In this document: positions 19,172 to 27,991 of the stretch, piece by piece
Layout of the letters: the number at the start of each line of letters is the position of its first letter
How positions within the stretch are numbered: the stretch's first letter is position 1
NCBI RefSeq assembly: GCF_004135365.1
Contig: NZ_CP035492.1
Location: 124,001-188,000, forward strand
Direction of reading: 5' to 3'
Length of the DNA: 64,000 nucleotides
From: Paenibacillus protaetiae
GTDB lineage: Bacteria; Bacillota; Bacilli; Paenibacillales; Paenibacillaceae
Notes under the pieces: model-generated
Databases searched by the model: none
Told to the model about the DNA's origin: nothing
What the model saw: the letters and a program-made list of their open reading frames with translations, nothing else
Made by a program: the position numbers and the translations under genes

Positions 19172-20542
19172 TTACAAGCCGGCCAAAAAACGCGAATATT
19201 GCAGCATCAGCTTGACGGATGGGCGGATTTTATTGTCGTTTAGCGGTGTATTGTCGTTTTTGGATGGTTTCGAATTGACTTCCAGCAGCCAGATGCGGCC
19301 GCTTGTATCCAAAGCAAGGTCGATGCCAAATTCGCCAAAATGGGCAGGAATATGCTCCTCTACCCCTTTGGCGATGGCCAGTGCGGCGCTTTTCAATCTG
19401 GCTGATGTATCGGTCCGGCTGACGCCCGGCGCCAGATTGGATTTCAGCACGGCCTCCGATACGGTGCTGAGCGTTCCGCCCCGCGCCAGGTTCGATACGA
19501 AGTGATGGTTCCCGGCTGTACGGGCGACGATGGACGTGATGGTCCAGCTTCCGGCGGCGTTCTTCTGTACCAGCGCCCGGAAATCGACGGGCCGTTTCTG
19601 AATTTCGATCAGGTTCAGCCCTTGCTGCACCTGATAGCGGTTGGATTTCATCTTAGTCGAAATGGAGGAAAACAGCTTCAGCAGGCTGCTGTACGTTTGC
19701 TTTTGCGTGCCGGCGGCTGTTGTGAATAAAGCTTGATAATGGTCGGAATCGGCTCTGGAAATGCGGATGATGCCTTTGCCGAGACTGCCCCGAACCGGCT
19801 TGAGGAACACGTTGCTGTAGCGGGAGCACATCGCTTTAAGCATCGTATAATTGCGGAGCAGATGGGACTCGGGCAAATAACGCAGCAGCGAATTATCATG
19901 TTTGAGCGCGTCAAACACTTCGGTTTTATCCAGAAATTTCTCGTTAAAAACCGAAGTGCGGTATTTCTGCTTCACTTCTTTCAAAAAGTTCTGAACGTTC
20001 GGCTTGTTTTCCAGCTTCCGGGACGTCAGCCGGTTGTTGACCACATCCGGGACCGGGAGCGTCGTCCGCTTCCAGCCGTCGGCATATATCCAGCCTTCTA
20101 CCGAACTCGTGTTGTTCCCGATCAAATTAGGCGTAAAAAAATAAACGTAAGCTCCTTGTGATTCACAAGCTTCCACAAGCTCCTTGCAAAACATCGTAAT
20201 GGAGCCGAACGGCCGGTCGGCAAGCTGCGGATAATCGCGGCTGATCAAAACGCCGATCAGCGGTCCAAGCGACAAGGTGGCGGTATCGGCTTTGTATTGC
20301 ATGCGCAAGGTGGCATTGCTTCCTATGCCCATTTTGCGGGCTAGCGACTGGCTGATCCGGAGGCCGTCAAAGCGGGAGGCGGCTATCGCTTTGACATGCT
20401 GGCGGAAACCGCCGAATTTGAGCGTAAGCGGCTGGCCCTGCGGTATTTTCCACTGTTTCACAAAGGATTCGCCTAACATAAGCGTATCTTCCGGAAGCAT
20501 GCCGGAGCTGATTACCTGTACGGCTATTTTGGTTTTGGGCAT
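19172..20542 (-). CDS. YheC/YheD-family ATP-grasp protein, long form, first in operon (copy 5)
   Basis: First gene of the six-gene operon, 456 residues from ATG 20542; this start was chosen over the ATG at 20560 because GGAAGGAG lies just upstream of it. The N-terminal ~95 residues (IAVQVISSGML, QPLTLKFGGFRQHVKAIAAS) form the same extra domain as in copy 3. ATP-grasp motifs follow: VFLKPVRGSLGKGIIRI, YQVQQGLNLIE, DFRALVQKNAAG, SNLARGG and FGIDLALDTSGRIWLLEVNSKP. Upstream lies a candidate sporulation promoter of sigma-K type (20610-20637), in keeping with the endospore coat association of the family in B. subtilis. Confidence 0.87.
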   Translation of the reverse strand: MPKTKIAVQVISSGMLPEDTLMLGESFVKQWKIPQGQPLTLKFGGFRQHVKAIAASRFDGLRISQSLARKMGIGSNATLRMQYKADTATLSLGPLIGVLISRDYPQLADRPFGSITMFCKELVEACESQGAYVYFFTPNLIGNNTSSVEGWIYADGWKRTTLPVPDVVNNRLTSRKLENKPNVQNFLKEVKQKYRTSVFNEKFLDKTEVFDALKHDNSLLRYLPESHLLRNYTMLKAMCSRYSNVFLKPVRGSLGKGIIRISRADSDHYQALFTTAAGTQKQTYSSLLKLFSSISTKMKSNRYQVQQGLNLIEIQKRPVDFRALVQKNAAGSWTITSIVARTAGNHHFVSNLARGGTLSTVSEAVLKSNLAPGVSRTDTSARLKSAALAIAKGVEEHIPAHFGEFGIDLALDTSGRIWLLEVNSKPSKNDNTPLNDNKIRPSVKLMLQYSRFLAGL

Positions 20543-20609
20543 CGTAATTTCTCCTTCCATGCAGGAGGATAGCGGTATGCGGCCTGTAGTTCATTGACAC
20601 GAATTACTT

Positions 20610-20637
20610 CATCATATGAGGACATCTATCCCTTGGT
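20610..20637 (-). promoter_or_regulatory. candidate sigma-K promoter of the YheC/YheD operon
   Basis: On the minus strand ACC (20637-20635), 16 bases, then CATATGATG (20618-20610) resemble the sigma-K pattern ACC-N16/17-CATANNNTA, with one mismatch at the final base. It is about 70 bp upstream of the first operon gene. Confidence 0.4.
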
Positions 20638-20754
20638 GATTGGCCACTATTTCGAAAAATAATATCGCGGAAACATATTACCGGCCCAGCACGCATAGGA
20701 TGGGACAACGGGACAAGTTGATGTCCGCATGTCGCGAAGAAGGAGCTGATCGGA

Positions 20755-21033
20755 TTGGCTTTCCGGAAGTGGAAACATTCTTTTTATTTAGTGGCGGCTA
20801 TTTTGATGCTGATATACGCGGTTCCGCGCCTGGATTTCAGCGGGGCATGGGATGCCGCCCAGCTGTTTGGCGTCGTATGGTGCGCCTTCGCTTTGCTTGT
20901 CATCGCAGCCAATATCAATGAGATATTACTTGTCAATGAAGCGAGGCGCCGGCAGCTGGACCGGATCAAACGGGCGAAATTTGCAGTATGGGAACGGAAG
21001 CAAGCCGTGCGCAGCCGGGAAAAAAGCGTTTAA
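20755..21033 (+). CDS. small two-helix membrane protein, unknown function
   Basis: A 92-residue protein that I do not recognise. TTG 20755 is the start because AAGGAG ends 9 bases before it. Two hydrophobic helices (about residues 9-25 and 34-55) are followed by a strongly basic, charged cytoplasmic tail rich in Arg and Lys (ARRRQLDRIKRAKFAVWERK). It is divergent from the YheC/YheD operon and shares its 190-bp upstream region, then ends before a strong terminator, so it is probably a single-gene transcript. A role in the spore or cell envelope is only a guess. Confidence 0.6.
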   Translation: MAFRKWKHSFYLVAAILMLIYAVPRLDFSGAWDAAQLFGVVWCAFALLVIAANINEILLVNEARRRQLDRIKRAKFAVWERKQAVRSREKSV

Positions 21034-21051
21034 CCTTCTAGGCGCATGAAG

Positions 21052-21103
21052 ACAGCCCGAAGGCTGCGGGGAACTGGTCCCCGGCGGCCTTCGGGCTGTT
21101 TGT
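21052..21103 (+). terminator. Rho-independent terminator
   Basis: ACAGCCCGAAGGCTGCGGGG pairs with CCCCGGCGGCCTTCGGGCTG with small mismatches around a short loop, followed by TTTGTG. It lies 18 bp after the small membrane protein gene. Confidence 0.75.
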
Positions 21104-21187
21104 GCTGCTGAAAGACGACGAAACGGGAAACGATTGATATAATAGATCGTAAATGATGCAGCATATGCTGAGACGGAGGATTTGGCA

Positions 21188-22543
21188 ATGGCGGCGAATG
21201 GACCGGGAATGGAAACCGCAACGAAACACGATCAAATTTTGCATTATATCCAGTCGCTGGAGATTGGAACGCGCATATCGGTCCGGGCTGTTGCGAAGGA
21301 GCTTGGCGTCAGCGAAGGCACGGTATATAAAGCGTTTAAGGATGCGGAAATATCCGGGCTTGTCAGCACAAGGGAACGGATCGGAACGGTGCGCATCGAC
21401 CGCAGGCGCAGGGAAACGCTGGACGCGCTGACGTTCGGGGAAGTGGCGGAAATCGTAGAGGGCCATTTGTTTGGCGGGGCTGCCGGACTGGACAAGCCGC
21501 TGCATAAGTTTGTCATCGGCGCTATGGAGCTGGACGCGATGATGCGTTATATCGACGAAGGGAGCCTGCTTATTGTCGGCAACCGGGATGAGGCTCACCG
21601 TTGTGCGCTGGAGCAAGGTGCAGGCGTGCTGATCACCGGGGGGTTCGAACCGACGGAGGAAGTCCGGCGGCTTGCGGATGAGAAGGAGCTGCCGATTATT
21701 ACTTCCCGCCATGATACGTTCACGGTAGCGTCCATGATTAACCGGGCGATGTACGACCGGCTGATCAAGCGCAAAATTATGCTGATTGAAGACATTGTAA
21801 CGTTAAGCCGTCCGGCCGATATGCTGCGCACGGGCGATACGATCCGCGATTATTCGCAATTGTCGCGGGAAACCGGGATGACGCGGTTTCCCGTTGTGGA
21901 TGACCGCGGCAAAGTTGTTGGCATGATGACGGCCAAAGACGCCGTGTCCGCAGCGGATGATACGCCAGTGGACCGCGTGATGACCAAACATCCGATTACG
22001 ATAGCGCCTAACATTTCCGTCACCTCCGCCGCACATACGATGGCTGCGGAAGGGGTTGATTTGCTGCCGGTCGTCGACCGCAACCGGAAGCTGCTTGGCG
22101 TGATCAGCCGCCGTGAGGTTCTGGACGCGCTGCGGTTTGCCGGCAAACAGCCGGAATCGGGCGACACGTTTGAAGATTTGATTTGGTCCGGGTTTGTGGT
22201 GCAGTCGGAGGAACGGGATAAGGAAGGTTTGGGATTCGTATACAAAGGAATTGTAACGCCGCAAATGTCAGGCTCACTCGGCATGGTTTCCGAAGGGGTG
22301 CTTGTTACTTTAATGTCGCAGGCATGCCGGCGGATGATCCGGGAGCTGTGGAAGCGGGATTATTTGACGGAAAGCATTACGACGTATATGGTCCGGCCGG
22401 TGGAAATTGACAGCGAAATAACGATTACGCCGCAAGCGATGGAGATGAGCCGCAAATTTACGAAGCTGGAAATTGAAGTAAGGGATAAAGGCGTGCTTGC
22501 CGCTAAAGCGATGATGACGGCGCAGATGATTGATCCCTATTAA
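21188..22543 (+). CDS. ytoI: YtoI-like protein: HTH, DRTGG, CBS pair and hotdog domains
   Basis: A 451-residue multi-domain regulator-like protein. Start ATG 21188 is chosen because GGAGGA lies 7 bases upstream; TTG 21182 is too close to that site. Order: winged-helix DNA-binding region (~1-70, with VRAVAKELGVSEGTVYKAF), DRTGG domain (~75-190), two CBS motifs (~200-310, ending LLPVVDRNRKLLGVISRREVL) that usually bind adenine nucleotides, and a hotdog thioesterase-like domain (~325-445). This architecture matches YtoI of B. subtilis, whose function is not established. As in B. subtilis it neighbours ytpI, ytrI, ytrH and dnaE, here convergent with ytpI. Confidence 0.85.
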   Translation: MAANGPGMETATKHDQILHYIQSLEIGTRISVRAVAKELGVSEGTVYKAFKDAEISGLVSTRERIGTVRIDRRRRETLDALTFGEVAEIVEGHLFGGAAGLDKPLHKFVIGAMELDAMMRYIDEGSLLIVGNRDEAHRCALEQGAGVLITGGFEPTEEVRRLADEKELPIITSRHDTFTVASMINRAMYDRLIKRKIMLIEDIVTLSRPADMLRTGDTIRDYSQLSRETGMTRFPVVDDRGKVVGMMTAKDAVSAADDTPVDRVMTKHPITIAPNISVTSAAHTMAAEGVDLLPVVDRNRKLLGVISRREVLDALRFAGKQPESGDTFEDLIWSGFVVQSEERDKEGLGFVYKGIVTPQMSGSLGMVSEGVLVTLMSQACRRMIRELWKRDYLTESITTYMVRPVEIDSEITITPQAMEMSRKFTKLEIEVRDKGVLAAKAMMTAQMIDPY

Positions 22544-22569
22544 GCAAATAAGCAGACTGTTACATAATA

Positions 22570-22640
22570 AAAGGCCGGCCTGCCAGCGCTCCGTTTGTTA
22601 AGCAAACTTAACGGCGGAGGCGCCGGCAGACCGGCCTTTA
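22570..22640. terminator. bidirectional terminator between ytoI and ytpI
   Basis: AAGGCCGGCCTGCC pairs with GGCAGACCGGCCTT as the outer stem of a long hairpin whose inner arms (GTTTGTTAAG / CAAACTTAAC region) pair further. A and T runs flank it on both sides. Confidence 0.8.
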
Positions 22641-22648
22641 TGTACATC

Positions 22649-22942
22649 TTACCGCATCAGGCGGTAAACGCTGTGATTTCGCAAACCGGCAAACAGGTTG
22701 AACAACCCGATTACCAAAAAGATCGCGCCAATCACAATACGCAGCGTGGATTGCCCGGACAACAGCAGCTGTACGCCGGCGATAAACACGAGCATAACGC
22801 CCATGCTCATATTCATGCGGGAGGCATGCAGCCCTTTCGTGCGCTGATCGGCGGACCGGCGCGATTTGAAGCTGAACACAATCGACAACACCAGCGTAAT
22901 GACGATGGCCGGCGTAAACAGCCATTGCATAAGCGATTCCAT
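22649..22942 (-). CDS. ytpI: YtpI-like small membrane protein
   Basis: A 97-residue protein from ATG 22942 with three hydrophobic segments (~8-25, 46-64, 70-85): LFTPAIVITLVLSIVFSF, MGVMLVFIAGVQLLL and IVIGAIFLVIGLFNLFAGL. Length, topology and location beside ytoI match YtpI of B. subtilis, whose function is unknown. GGAAAGGGG lies 12 bases before the ATG, slightly far; the second ATG three codons later is an alternative. A longer in-frame extension to 23122 overlaps ytrI and is not supported. Confidence 0.75.
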   Translation of the reverse strand: MESLMQWLFTPAIVITLVLSIVFSFKSRRSADQRTKGLHASRMNMSMGVMLVFIAGVQLLLSGQSTLRIVIGAIFLVIGLFNLFAGLRNHSVYRLMR

Positions 22943-23057
22943 GAAGCGTGACGACCCCTTTCCGCAAACGTACAAGTTTGTCCCTATTGTAGCATAAAGC
23001 GGCGAAAAACTGGAAATAACGGACCGTCGCTTTTTGCCGGGACTGCTCCTTCCCGCC

Positions 23058-23573
23058 TTACGCCGGCGGACGCTCGTACGGATGAACCTGAATCCACACT
23101 TGCAGCACATTGCCGGCGACAAGCAGCGTTTTTGCTTCTACGGTATAGTCTTTTCCCATTATATTATAGTAAATTTTTTTCTCCAGCAGCTTTCGGGCAA
23201 ACCGGGAGTCCGAATCAACTTCATATATGCTCCTGCCGATAAAAACCGACAAATCCTGCTTCACCCGCTTAATGAGCTCCGTCTCCGTCAGTTTGTCCAA
23301 CTTCATTATTTTTCCATCTGCACCGGCGTCTTCTTCGATACGCGGCTGCACGCTCTTGATGACGGTGTATTTCGTATTAAGCTGATCGTATTTTTTTAAA
23401 TCCAATTCGTATTGCGCCAGCTTGGATTCCAGCTCCAGCTTCAAATTGACGACGGACTCGAATTTCGCCTGGAAAAGCGTATTGTACACGACGGCTCCAA
23501 TGACCGCCCCGCAAATAAAAATGCCGGCGGACTGGACAAGGCGCCCCAGCCGGTGGAATGGAGGAATCCGCAT
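23058..23573 (-). CDS. ytrI: YtrI-like sporulation membrane protein
   Basis: A 171-residue protein with one N-terminal membrane helix (~13-33, SAGIFICGAVIGAVVYNTLF), a coiled-coil stretch rich in Glu, Lys and Leu (~40-75) and a C-terminal globular part ending in VLQVWIQVHPYE. It matches YtrI of B. subtilis, needed for efficient sporulation and made in the mother cell. It starts 1 bp after the stop of ytrH, so the two form an operon read from the sigma-E promoter at 23955-23983. In B. subtilis nrnA sits between ytrI and ytpI; it is missing here. Confidence 0.85.
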   Translation of the reverse strand: MRIPPFHRLGRLVQSAGIFICGAVIGAVVYNTLFQAKFESVVNLKLELESKLAQYELDLKKYDQLNTKYTVIKSVQPRIEEDAGADGKIMKLDKLTETELIKRVKQDLSVFIGRSIYEVDSDSRFARKLLEKKIYYNIMGKDYTVEAKTLLVAGNVLQVWIQVHPYERPPA

Positions 23574-23574
23574 A

Positions 23575-23901
23575 TTAAGCGGCCCCCTTGCAAACCAGCT
23601 TCACCATCTCCGTGCCGAGATGCGCGCCGAGAAACGCTGCGATAATAAAGCAGATTTGCTGCGCGGCCGGCGACAAATGGCCGTCGGCAATGTTGCTTTC
23701 AATGACCCGCACCGGGTCGATCGAGCCGCCTACCGCCGCTACGATTGCCCATATTTTAAGCCGGTCCGCCGTATCGAGCATCGTTGTAACAGGAGGGAGC
23801 AGCATAAAGACGGAACCAACCGCCGCCAGCGCCGCCCCGCCAAATACAACGCCAAACGCGATAAAAAAATCAAGGCCTGCTTTCGCCAAAAAATATTGCA
23901 A
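23575..23901 (-). CDS. ytrH: YtrH-like sporulation membrane protein
   Basis: A 108-residue membrane protein with three hydrophobic stretches (about residues 8-35, 45-60 and 80-103), including FFIAFGVVFGGAALAAVG and ICFIIAAFLGAHLGTEMV. It matches YtrH, a mother-cell sporulation protein. TTG 23901 is the start, preceded by AAGGCGGTGA at a normal distance. A near-consensus sigma-E promoter lies 54 bp upstream. It is divergent from dnaE and transcribed with ytrI. Confidence 0.88.
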   Translation of the reverse strand: MQYFLAKAGLDFFIAFGVVFGGAALAAVGSVFMLLPPVTTMLDTADRLKIWAIVAAVGGSIDPVRVIESNIADGHLSPAAQQICFIIAAFLGAHLGTEMVKLVCKGAA

Positions 23902-23954
23902 AACGATTCACCGCCTTCCTGCCCATGTGCATGGCCTGTCCGGCCCTTTATACC

Positions 23955-23983
23955 AATCTATGAACGAAAATAATAGAATATAC
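23955..23983 (-). promoter_or_regulatory. sigma-E sporulation promoter of ytrH-ytrI
   Basis: On the minus strand GTATATT (23983-23977), 14 bases, then CATAGATT (23962-23955) matches the mother-cell sigma-E consensus (-35 GHATATT, -10 CATAYAHT) in all but one core position with ideal spacing. Known sigma-E control of ytrH in B. subtilis supports the call. Confidence 0.75.
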
Positions 23984-24116
23984 CTGGCTGCGGCTGCCGG
24001 ACAGGGGAGCTATTCCGGTTGCCTCTGCCCGATGCGAACAAATATACGCCTTTTGCGTTTGGTATGTTAAAATAAGAAGAAACAGCCACTTGGATTAAAA
24101 GGAAGGAAACATTGCC

Positions 24117-27100
24117 ATGAACGGAAACGGATCCGCATTTGTGCATTTGCACGTGCATAGTGAATACAGCCTGCTGGACGGAGCGGCGCGTATTAAAGAT
24201 TTGGCGTCAAGAGCGTCAGAGCTTGGGATGAAGGCGCTCGCTTTGACGGATCACGGCGTAATGTACGGCGCAATTCCGTTTTACCGGGCATGTCTGGATA
24301 AAGGGATAAAGCCGATCATCGGCTGCGAGATGTATATCACGGCAGGCTCCAGGCTGGAGAAAGCAAGCCGCAAGGAGCAGCCTATCTATCATTTGATCCT
24401 GCTGGCCAAAGATAGAGAAGGCTACCGCAATTTAATGAAGTTAAACTCCATCGGCCATTTGGAAGGCTTCCATTACAAGCCTCGGATTGATATGGAGGTG
24501 CTGGCCGCCCACTCAAAGGGGCTCGTTGCACTCAGCTCCTGTCTGAAAGGCGAAGTGTCGCAGCATTTGCTGCATGACCGCCCTGAGGCAGCGCGCGAAG
24601 CGGCGCTCCGCTACCGGGATATATTTGGCGACGATTATTATCTGGAAATCCAGGATCACGGTATGCTGGAGCAAAAAAAAGTCGCAGCGGCCATGATTAC
24701 CCTGGCGAAGGAAACGGGCATCAAGCTGGCTGCAACGAATGATGTCCATTATTTGCAGCAGGAGGACGCAGCGGTCCAGGATGTGCTGATTTGCATCGGC
24801 ACCGGCAAAACGACCGATGACGACAACCGGATGAAAATGTCGACGGACCAGCTTTATTTAAAAAGCGCGGATGAAATGGCGCTGCTGTTCCGCCATGTGC
24901 CGGAAGCACTCGCAAATACGCTCGAAATTGCGGACAAGTGCCGGCTGGAGCTGGAATTTGGTCGCGCCGCGCTGCCGGTGTTCCGGCCGGTGCCGGAGCA
25001 AATGTCGTCCTCGGTTTATTTGGCCGAGCTTTGCCGGGACGGTCTCATTTCCCGTTATGCGGGGCTGCCGGAATGGAGCGCGGACGAATCATTCCGCAAG
25101 AAGGCGGAGGAGCGGCTCCGGTACGAGCTTTCCGTCATCGACAGCATGGGATTCAGCGATTATTTTTTGATCGTATGGGATTTCGTCCGGTTTGCCCATG
25201 AGCAGGGCATCCGCACCGGCCCGGGACGGGGCTCGTCGGCGGGCAGCCTTGTTGCCTATACGCTGCGGATTACCGACGTAGACCCGCTGAAATACAAGCT
25301 GCTGTTTGAACGGTTCCTGAACCCGGAACGGATTACGATGCCCGATATCGACATCGACTTCAACGACGAGCGGCGCGACGAGGTCATTGCTTATGTAGCC
25401 GCTAAATACGGGGAAGAGCATGTCGCGCAAATTATTACGTTCGGAACGATGGCGGCCAAGGCGGCCATCCGCGATGTCGGCCGGGCGATGAATGTGCCGT
25501 ATGCGGAAGTGGACCGGGCGGCGAAGCTTATCCCGAACCAGCTTCATATTACGCTGGAGGAAGCGCTGCGGTCGAGCCAGGAGCTGCGGGACGCGTGCGA
25601 GCGTTCGCCGAAAACAGGCGAAATGGTGCGAATGGCGCTGAAGGTGGAGGGGATGCCCCGCCATGCTTCGACACATGCGGCGGGCGTTGTAATCGCCAAG
25701 GAGCCGCTTACCCATTATGTGCCGCTGCAGTCAGGCGGCGAGCGTTCGGCGCTGACGCAATATACGATGGAGCATCTGGAAGCGATCGGGCTGCTGAAGA
25801 TGGACTTCCTTGGCTTGCGGACGCTGTCGATTCTGGAGCGGACGCTACGCTGGATCGGCGAGCAGTACGGCAAGCAGATCGACTTCCGCACGATCGCAGA
25901 TGACGATCCGCAAACGTACGCCATGCTGGGCCGCGGGGAAACAACCGGCATCTTCCAGCTGGAGTCCGCAGGCGTGCGCAGAGTGCTCAAAGAGATGCGT
26001 CCTTCCAGCTTTGAAGATATCGTATCGGTGCTTGCGTTGTATCGTCCGGGCCCGATGGAATTTATACCCAAGTATATCCAAAGCAAGCACGGCCTTGCGC
26101 CGGTGGACTATCCTCATCCGTCACTGGAGCCGATTCTGGCGGATACGTACGGCATTATCGTGTACCAGGAGCAAATTATGCAGATTGCTTCTTCGATGGC
26201 GGGTTTTTCGCTGGGCGAAGCCGACTTGCTGCGCCGCGCCGTCTCCAAGAAGAAACGCGAGGTGCTGGACGAGGAGCGGGCGCATTTTGCAGCGGGCAGC
26301 GTCCGTCAAGGCTATACGGAGGAAGAGGCGAACGCCGTATACGATATGATTGTCCGGTTCGCCGATTACGGCTTCCCGCGGGCGCATGCGGCCGCTTATG
26401 GCGTGCTGGCGTTTCAGACGGCCTGGCTGAAGGCACATTACCCGGTTCCGTTTATGGCGTCCATGCTGGCGTCCGTTACCGGCAACCAGCGGAAAACGGC
26501 GGAATACGTCGAAGAATGCAAACGGATGGGCATTGCCGTGCTGCCGCCGGATGTGAACGAAAGCGGCGTGACGTTTACGCCGGTGGAAGGAGCGGTCCGG
26601 TTCGGGCTGGCTGCGGTCAAAAACGTGGGCACGCAAGCCATTGAAGCGATTCAGCGGGAGCGCGCGGAACGGCCGTTTGCGAGCATGCTTGATTTATGCC
26701 GCCGCGTAGATTTGCGGGTGGTGAACAAGCGCGTGCTGGAATCGCTGATCCAGGCCGGGGCTTGCGATTCGCTGCCGGGCCACCGGGCGCAGCTGCTTGC
26801 CGGACTGGAAGAGACGGTGGAGGCTGCGGTCAAATGGCGCAAGGAGCGGGAAGAGCTGCAGATCGAGCTGTTTGGGTTTGACGAGGTGCAGAACTGGGAC
26901 GTCGAGCTGCCGGATATTCCGCCGTTTACGCCGGCGCAGCAGCTGGAGCTCGAATGGGAGCTGCTGGGCATGTATTTATCCGGCCATCCGCTGGATGAAG
27001 CCGAGCAAACGATTGCCCCGCTTGGGCTTGACCGGCTCGTCGAGCTGAACGACATGCCGGACGGCAGCTCTGCCGTTGTAGGCGTCATGGTGGCTTCGCT

Positions 27101-27878
27101 CAAGCCGTTTACGAATAAAAAAGGGAACGCAATGGCGTTTATCGAGGTGGAAGATCGGGTGATGCGCGTGGAAGGCGTCGTGTTCCCCGCCGTCTGGAAG
27201 CGGCATGCCGACAAGCTGCAAAAAGGCGGGCTTGTCTTGCTGCAGGTGGTTGTTCAGCAGCAGGAGGACGACTACAAGCTGCTGATTGACGACGCCGCCG
27301 CGCTTGGCGGCTCGGCGGAGGAGCTGGCGCGCGAGGCGCGCCGCCTGCAGCGCCAGGCGCAAATGCGCGCGCAGCGCCAGGCCGGACCGGCAGCGCCCGG
27401 TCCGGGGCCGCGCAGCGCCGGCGCCGGCGGCTCCGCCCCGCCGGCGGGCAGCGCAGCTGCGCGGCATGAGCGGGCCGCGGCCAGCCGGCCCACCCCAGCG
27501 GCGGCGGTGCCGCCCGCGCGTCCGGCCGGCCTGGCCGCGCCGCATGCGCCGGCCGCGCAGCAGCCGCCCGGCGGCGGAACGCCGCTACGCGCGTCCGGCG
27601 CCAGCCGGGATGCCTCTGCCGCGCGTAGCGGCATGCCCGCTGCCCGCAAGCAGCAGCGGGTTTATATTAAAATAACGGCCGGGCGCGAGCAGCCGCATGT
27701 GCTGGAGCAGCTGAAGAAGCTGCTGTCCGGCAGTCCGGGTCAGCTCGGCACCGTGTTGTTTTACGAACGGGAGCAAAAAACAATCGCGTTAAGCGACAGC
27801 TATAACGTCAAGCCTTCGCAGGAGCTGATCCGCGCCATCGAAGCGCTGCTTGGTGAAGGAACTGCCGTTGTCAAATAA
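24117..27878 (+). CDS. dnaE: DNA polymerase III alpha subunit (DnaE type)
   Basis: Replicative polymerase of the DnaE class, which in Bacillus extends RNA primers before PolC. ATG 24117 follows GGAAGGAAAC. It has a PHP domain at the N-terminus (HLHVHSEYSLLDGA at ~9-22; NDVHY), the polymerase palm with GPGRGSSAGSLVAY and the metal-binding PDIDIDFNDERR (~407-418), fingers and helix-hairpin-helix elements (QAGACDSL) and an OB-fold (~975-1065). Residues ~1070-1178 are an Ala/Pro/Gly/Arg low-complexity segment, GC-rich, not seen in ordinary DnaE. A conserved C-terminal domain follows (VYIKITAGREQPHVLEQL). At 1253 residues it is about 140 longer than B. subtilis DnaE, mostly due to that segment. 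Confidence 0.96.
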   Translation: MNGNGSAFVHLHVHSEYSLLDGAARIKDLASRASELGMKALALTDHGVMYGAIPFYRACLDKGIKPIIGCEMYITAGSRLEKASRKEQPIYHLILLAKDREGYRNLMKLNSIGHLEGFHYKPRIDMEVLAAHSKGLVALSSCLKGEVSQHLLHDRPEAAREAALRYRDIFGDDYYLEIQDHGMLEQKKVAAAMITLAKETGIKLAATNDVHYLQQEDAAVQDVLICIGTGKTTDDDNRMKMSTDQLYLKSADEMALLFRHVPEALANTLEIADKCRLELEFGRAALPVFRPVPEQMSSSVYLAELCRDGLISRYAGLPEWSADESFRKKAEERLRYELSVIDSMGFSDYFLIVWDFVRFAHEQGIRTGPGRGSSAGSLVAYTLRITDVDPLKYKLLFERFLNPERITMPDIDIDFNDERRDEVIAYVAAKYGEEHVAQIITFGTMAAKAAIRDVGRAMNVPYAEVDRAAKLIPNQLHITLEEALRSSQELRDACERSPKTGEMVRMALKVEGMPRHASTHAAGVVIAKEPLTHYVPLQSGGERSALTQYTMEHLEAIGLLKMDFLGLRTLSILERTLRWIGEQYGKQIDFRTIADDDPQTYAMLGRGETTGIFQLESAGVRRVLKEMRPSSFEDIVSVLALYRPGPMEFIPKYIQSKHGLAPVDYPHPSLEPILADTYGIIVYQEQIMQIASSMAGFSLGEADLLRRAVSKKKREVLDEERAHFAAGSVRQGYTEEEANAVYDMIVRFADYGFPRAHAAAYGVLAFQTAWLKAHYPVPFMASMLASVTGNQRKTAEYVEECKRMGIAVLPPDVNESGVTFTPVEGAVRFGLAAVKNVGTQAIEAIQRERAERPFASMLDLCRRVDLRVVNKRVLESLIQAGACDSLPGHRAQLLAGLEETVEAAVKWRKEREELQIELFGFDEVQNWDVELPDIPPFTPAQQLELEWELLGMYLSGHPLDEAEQTIAPLGLDRLVELNDMPDGSSAVVGVMVASLKPFTNKKGNAMAFIEVEDRVMRVEGVVFPAVWKRHADKLQKGGLVLLQVVVQQQEDDYKLLIDDAAALGGSAEELAREARRLQRQAQMRAQRQAGPAAPGPGPRSAGAGGSAPPAGSAAARHERAAASRPTPAAAVPPARPAGLAAPHAPAAQQPPGGGTPLRASGASRDASAARSGMPAARKQQRVYIKITAGREQPHVLEQLKKLLSGSPGQLGTVLFYEREQKTIALSDSYNVKPSQELIRAIEALLGEGTAVVK

Positions 27879-27991
27879 ACGATACAATATTCCCTCTGCC
27901 TGATCATGATCCTTACCGGTTAGTGTCACAAATTGGTTTGTACCTGCATACATTTAAATTTACAAGCGGGCAGCAGCGTGAATTCCGGGAC

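Noticed and set aside
22943-23122. 60-codon N-terminal extension of the ytpI-like gene
   Set aside because: It would overlap the 3' end of ytrI and lacks a ribosome site; the hydrophobic core and family length start at 22942.
27272-27675. Ala/Arg-rich frames on both strands in the dnaE linker
   Set aside because: The local GC content suppresses stop codons in all frames; the dnaE frame is continuous with conserved domains on both sides.
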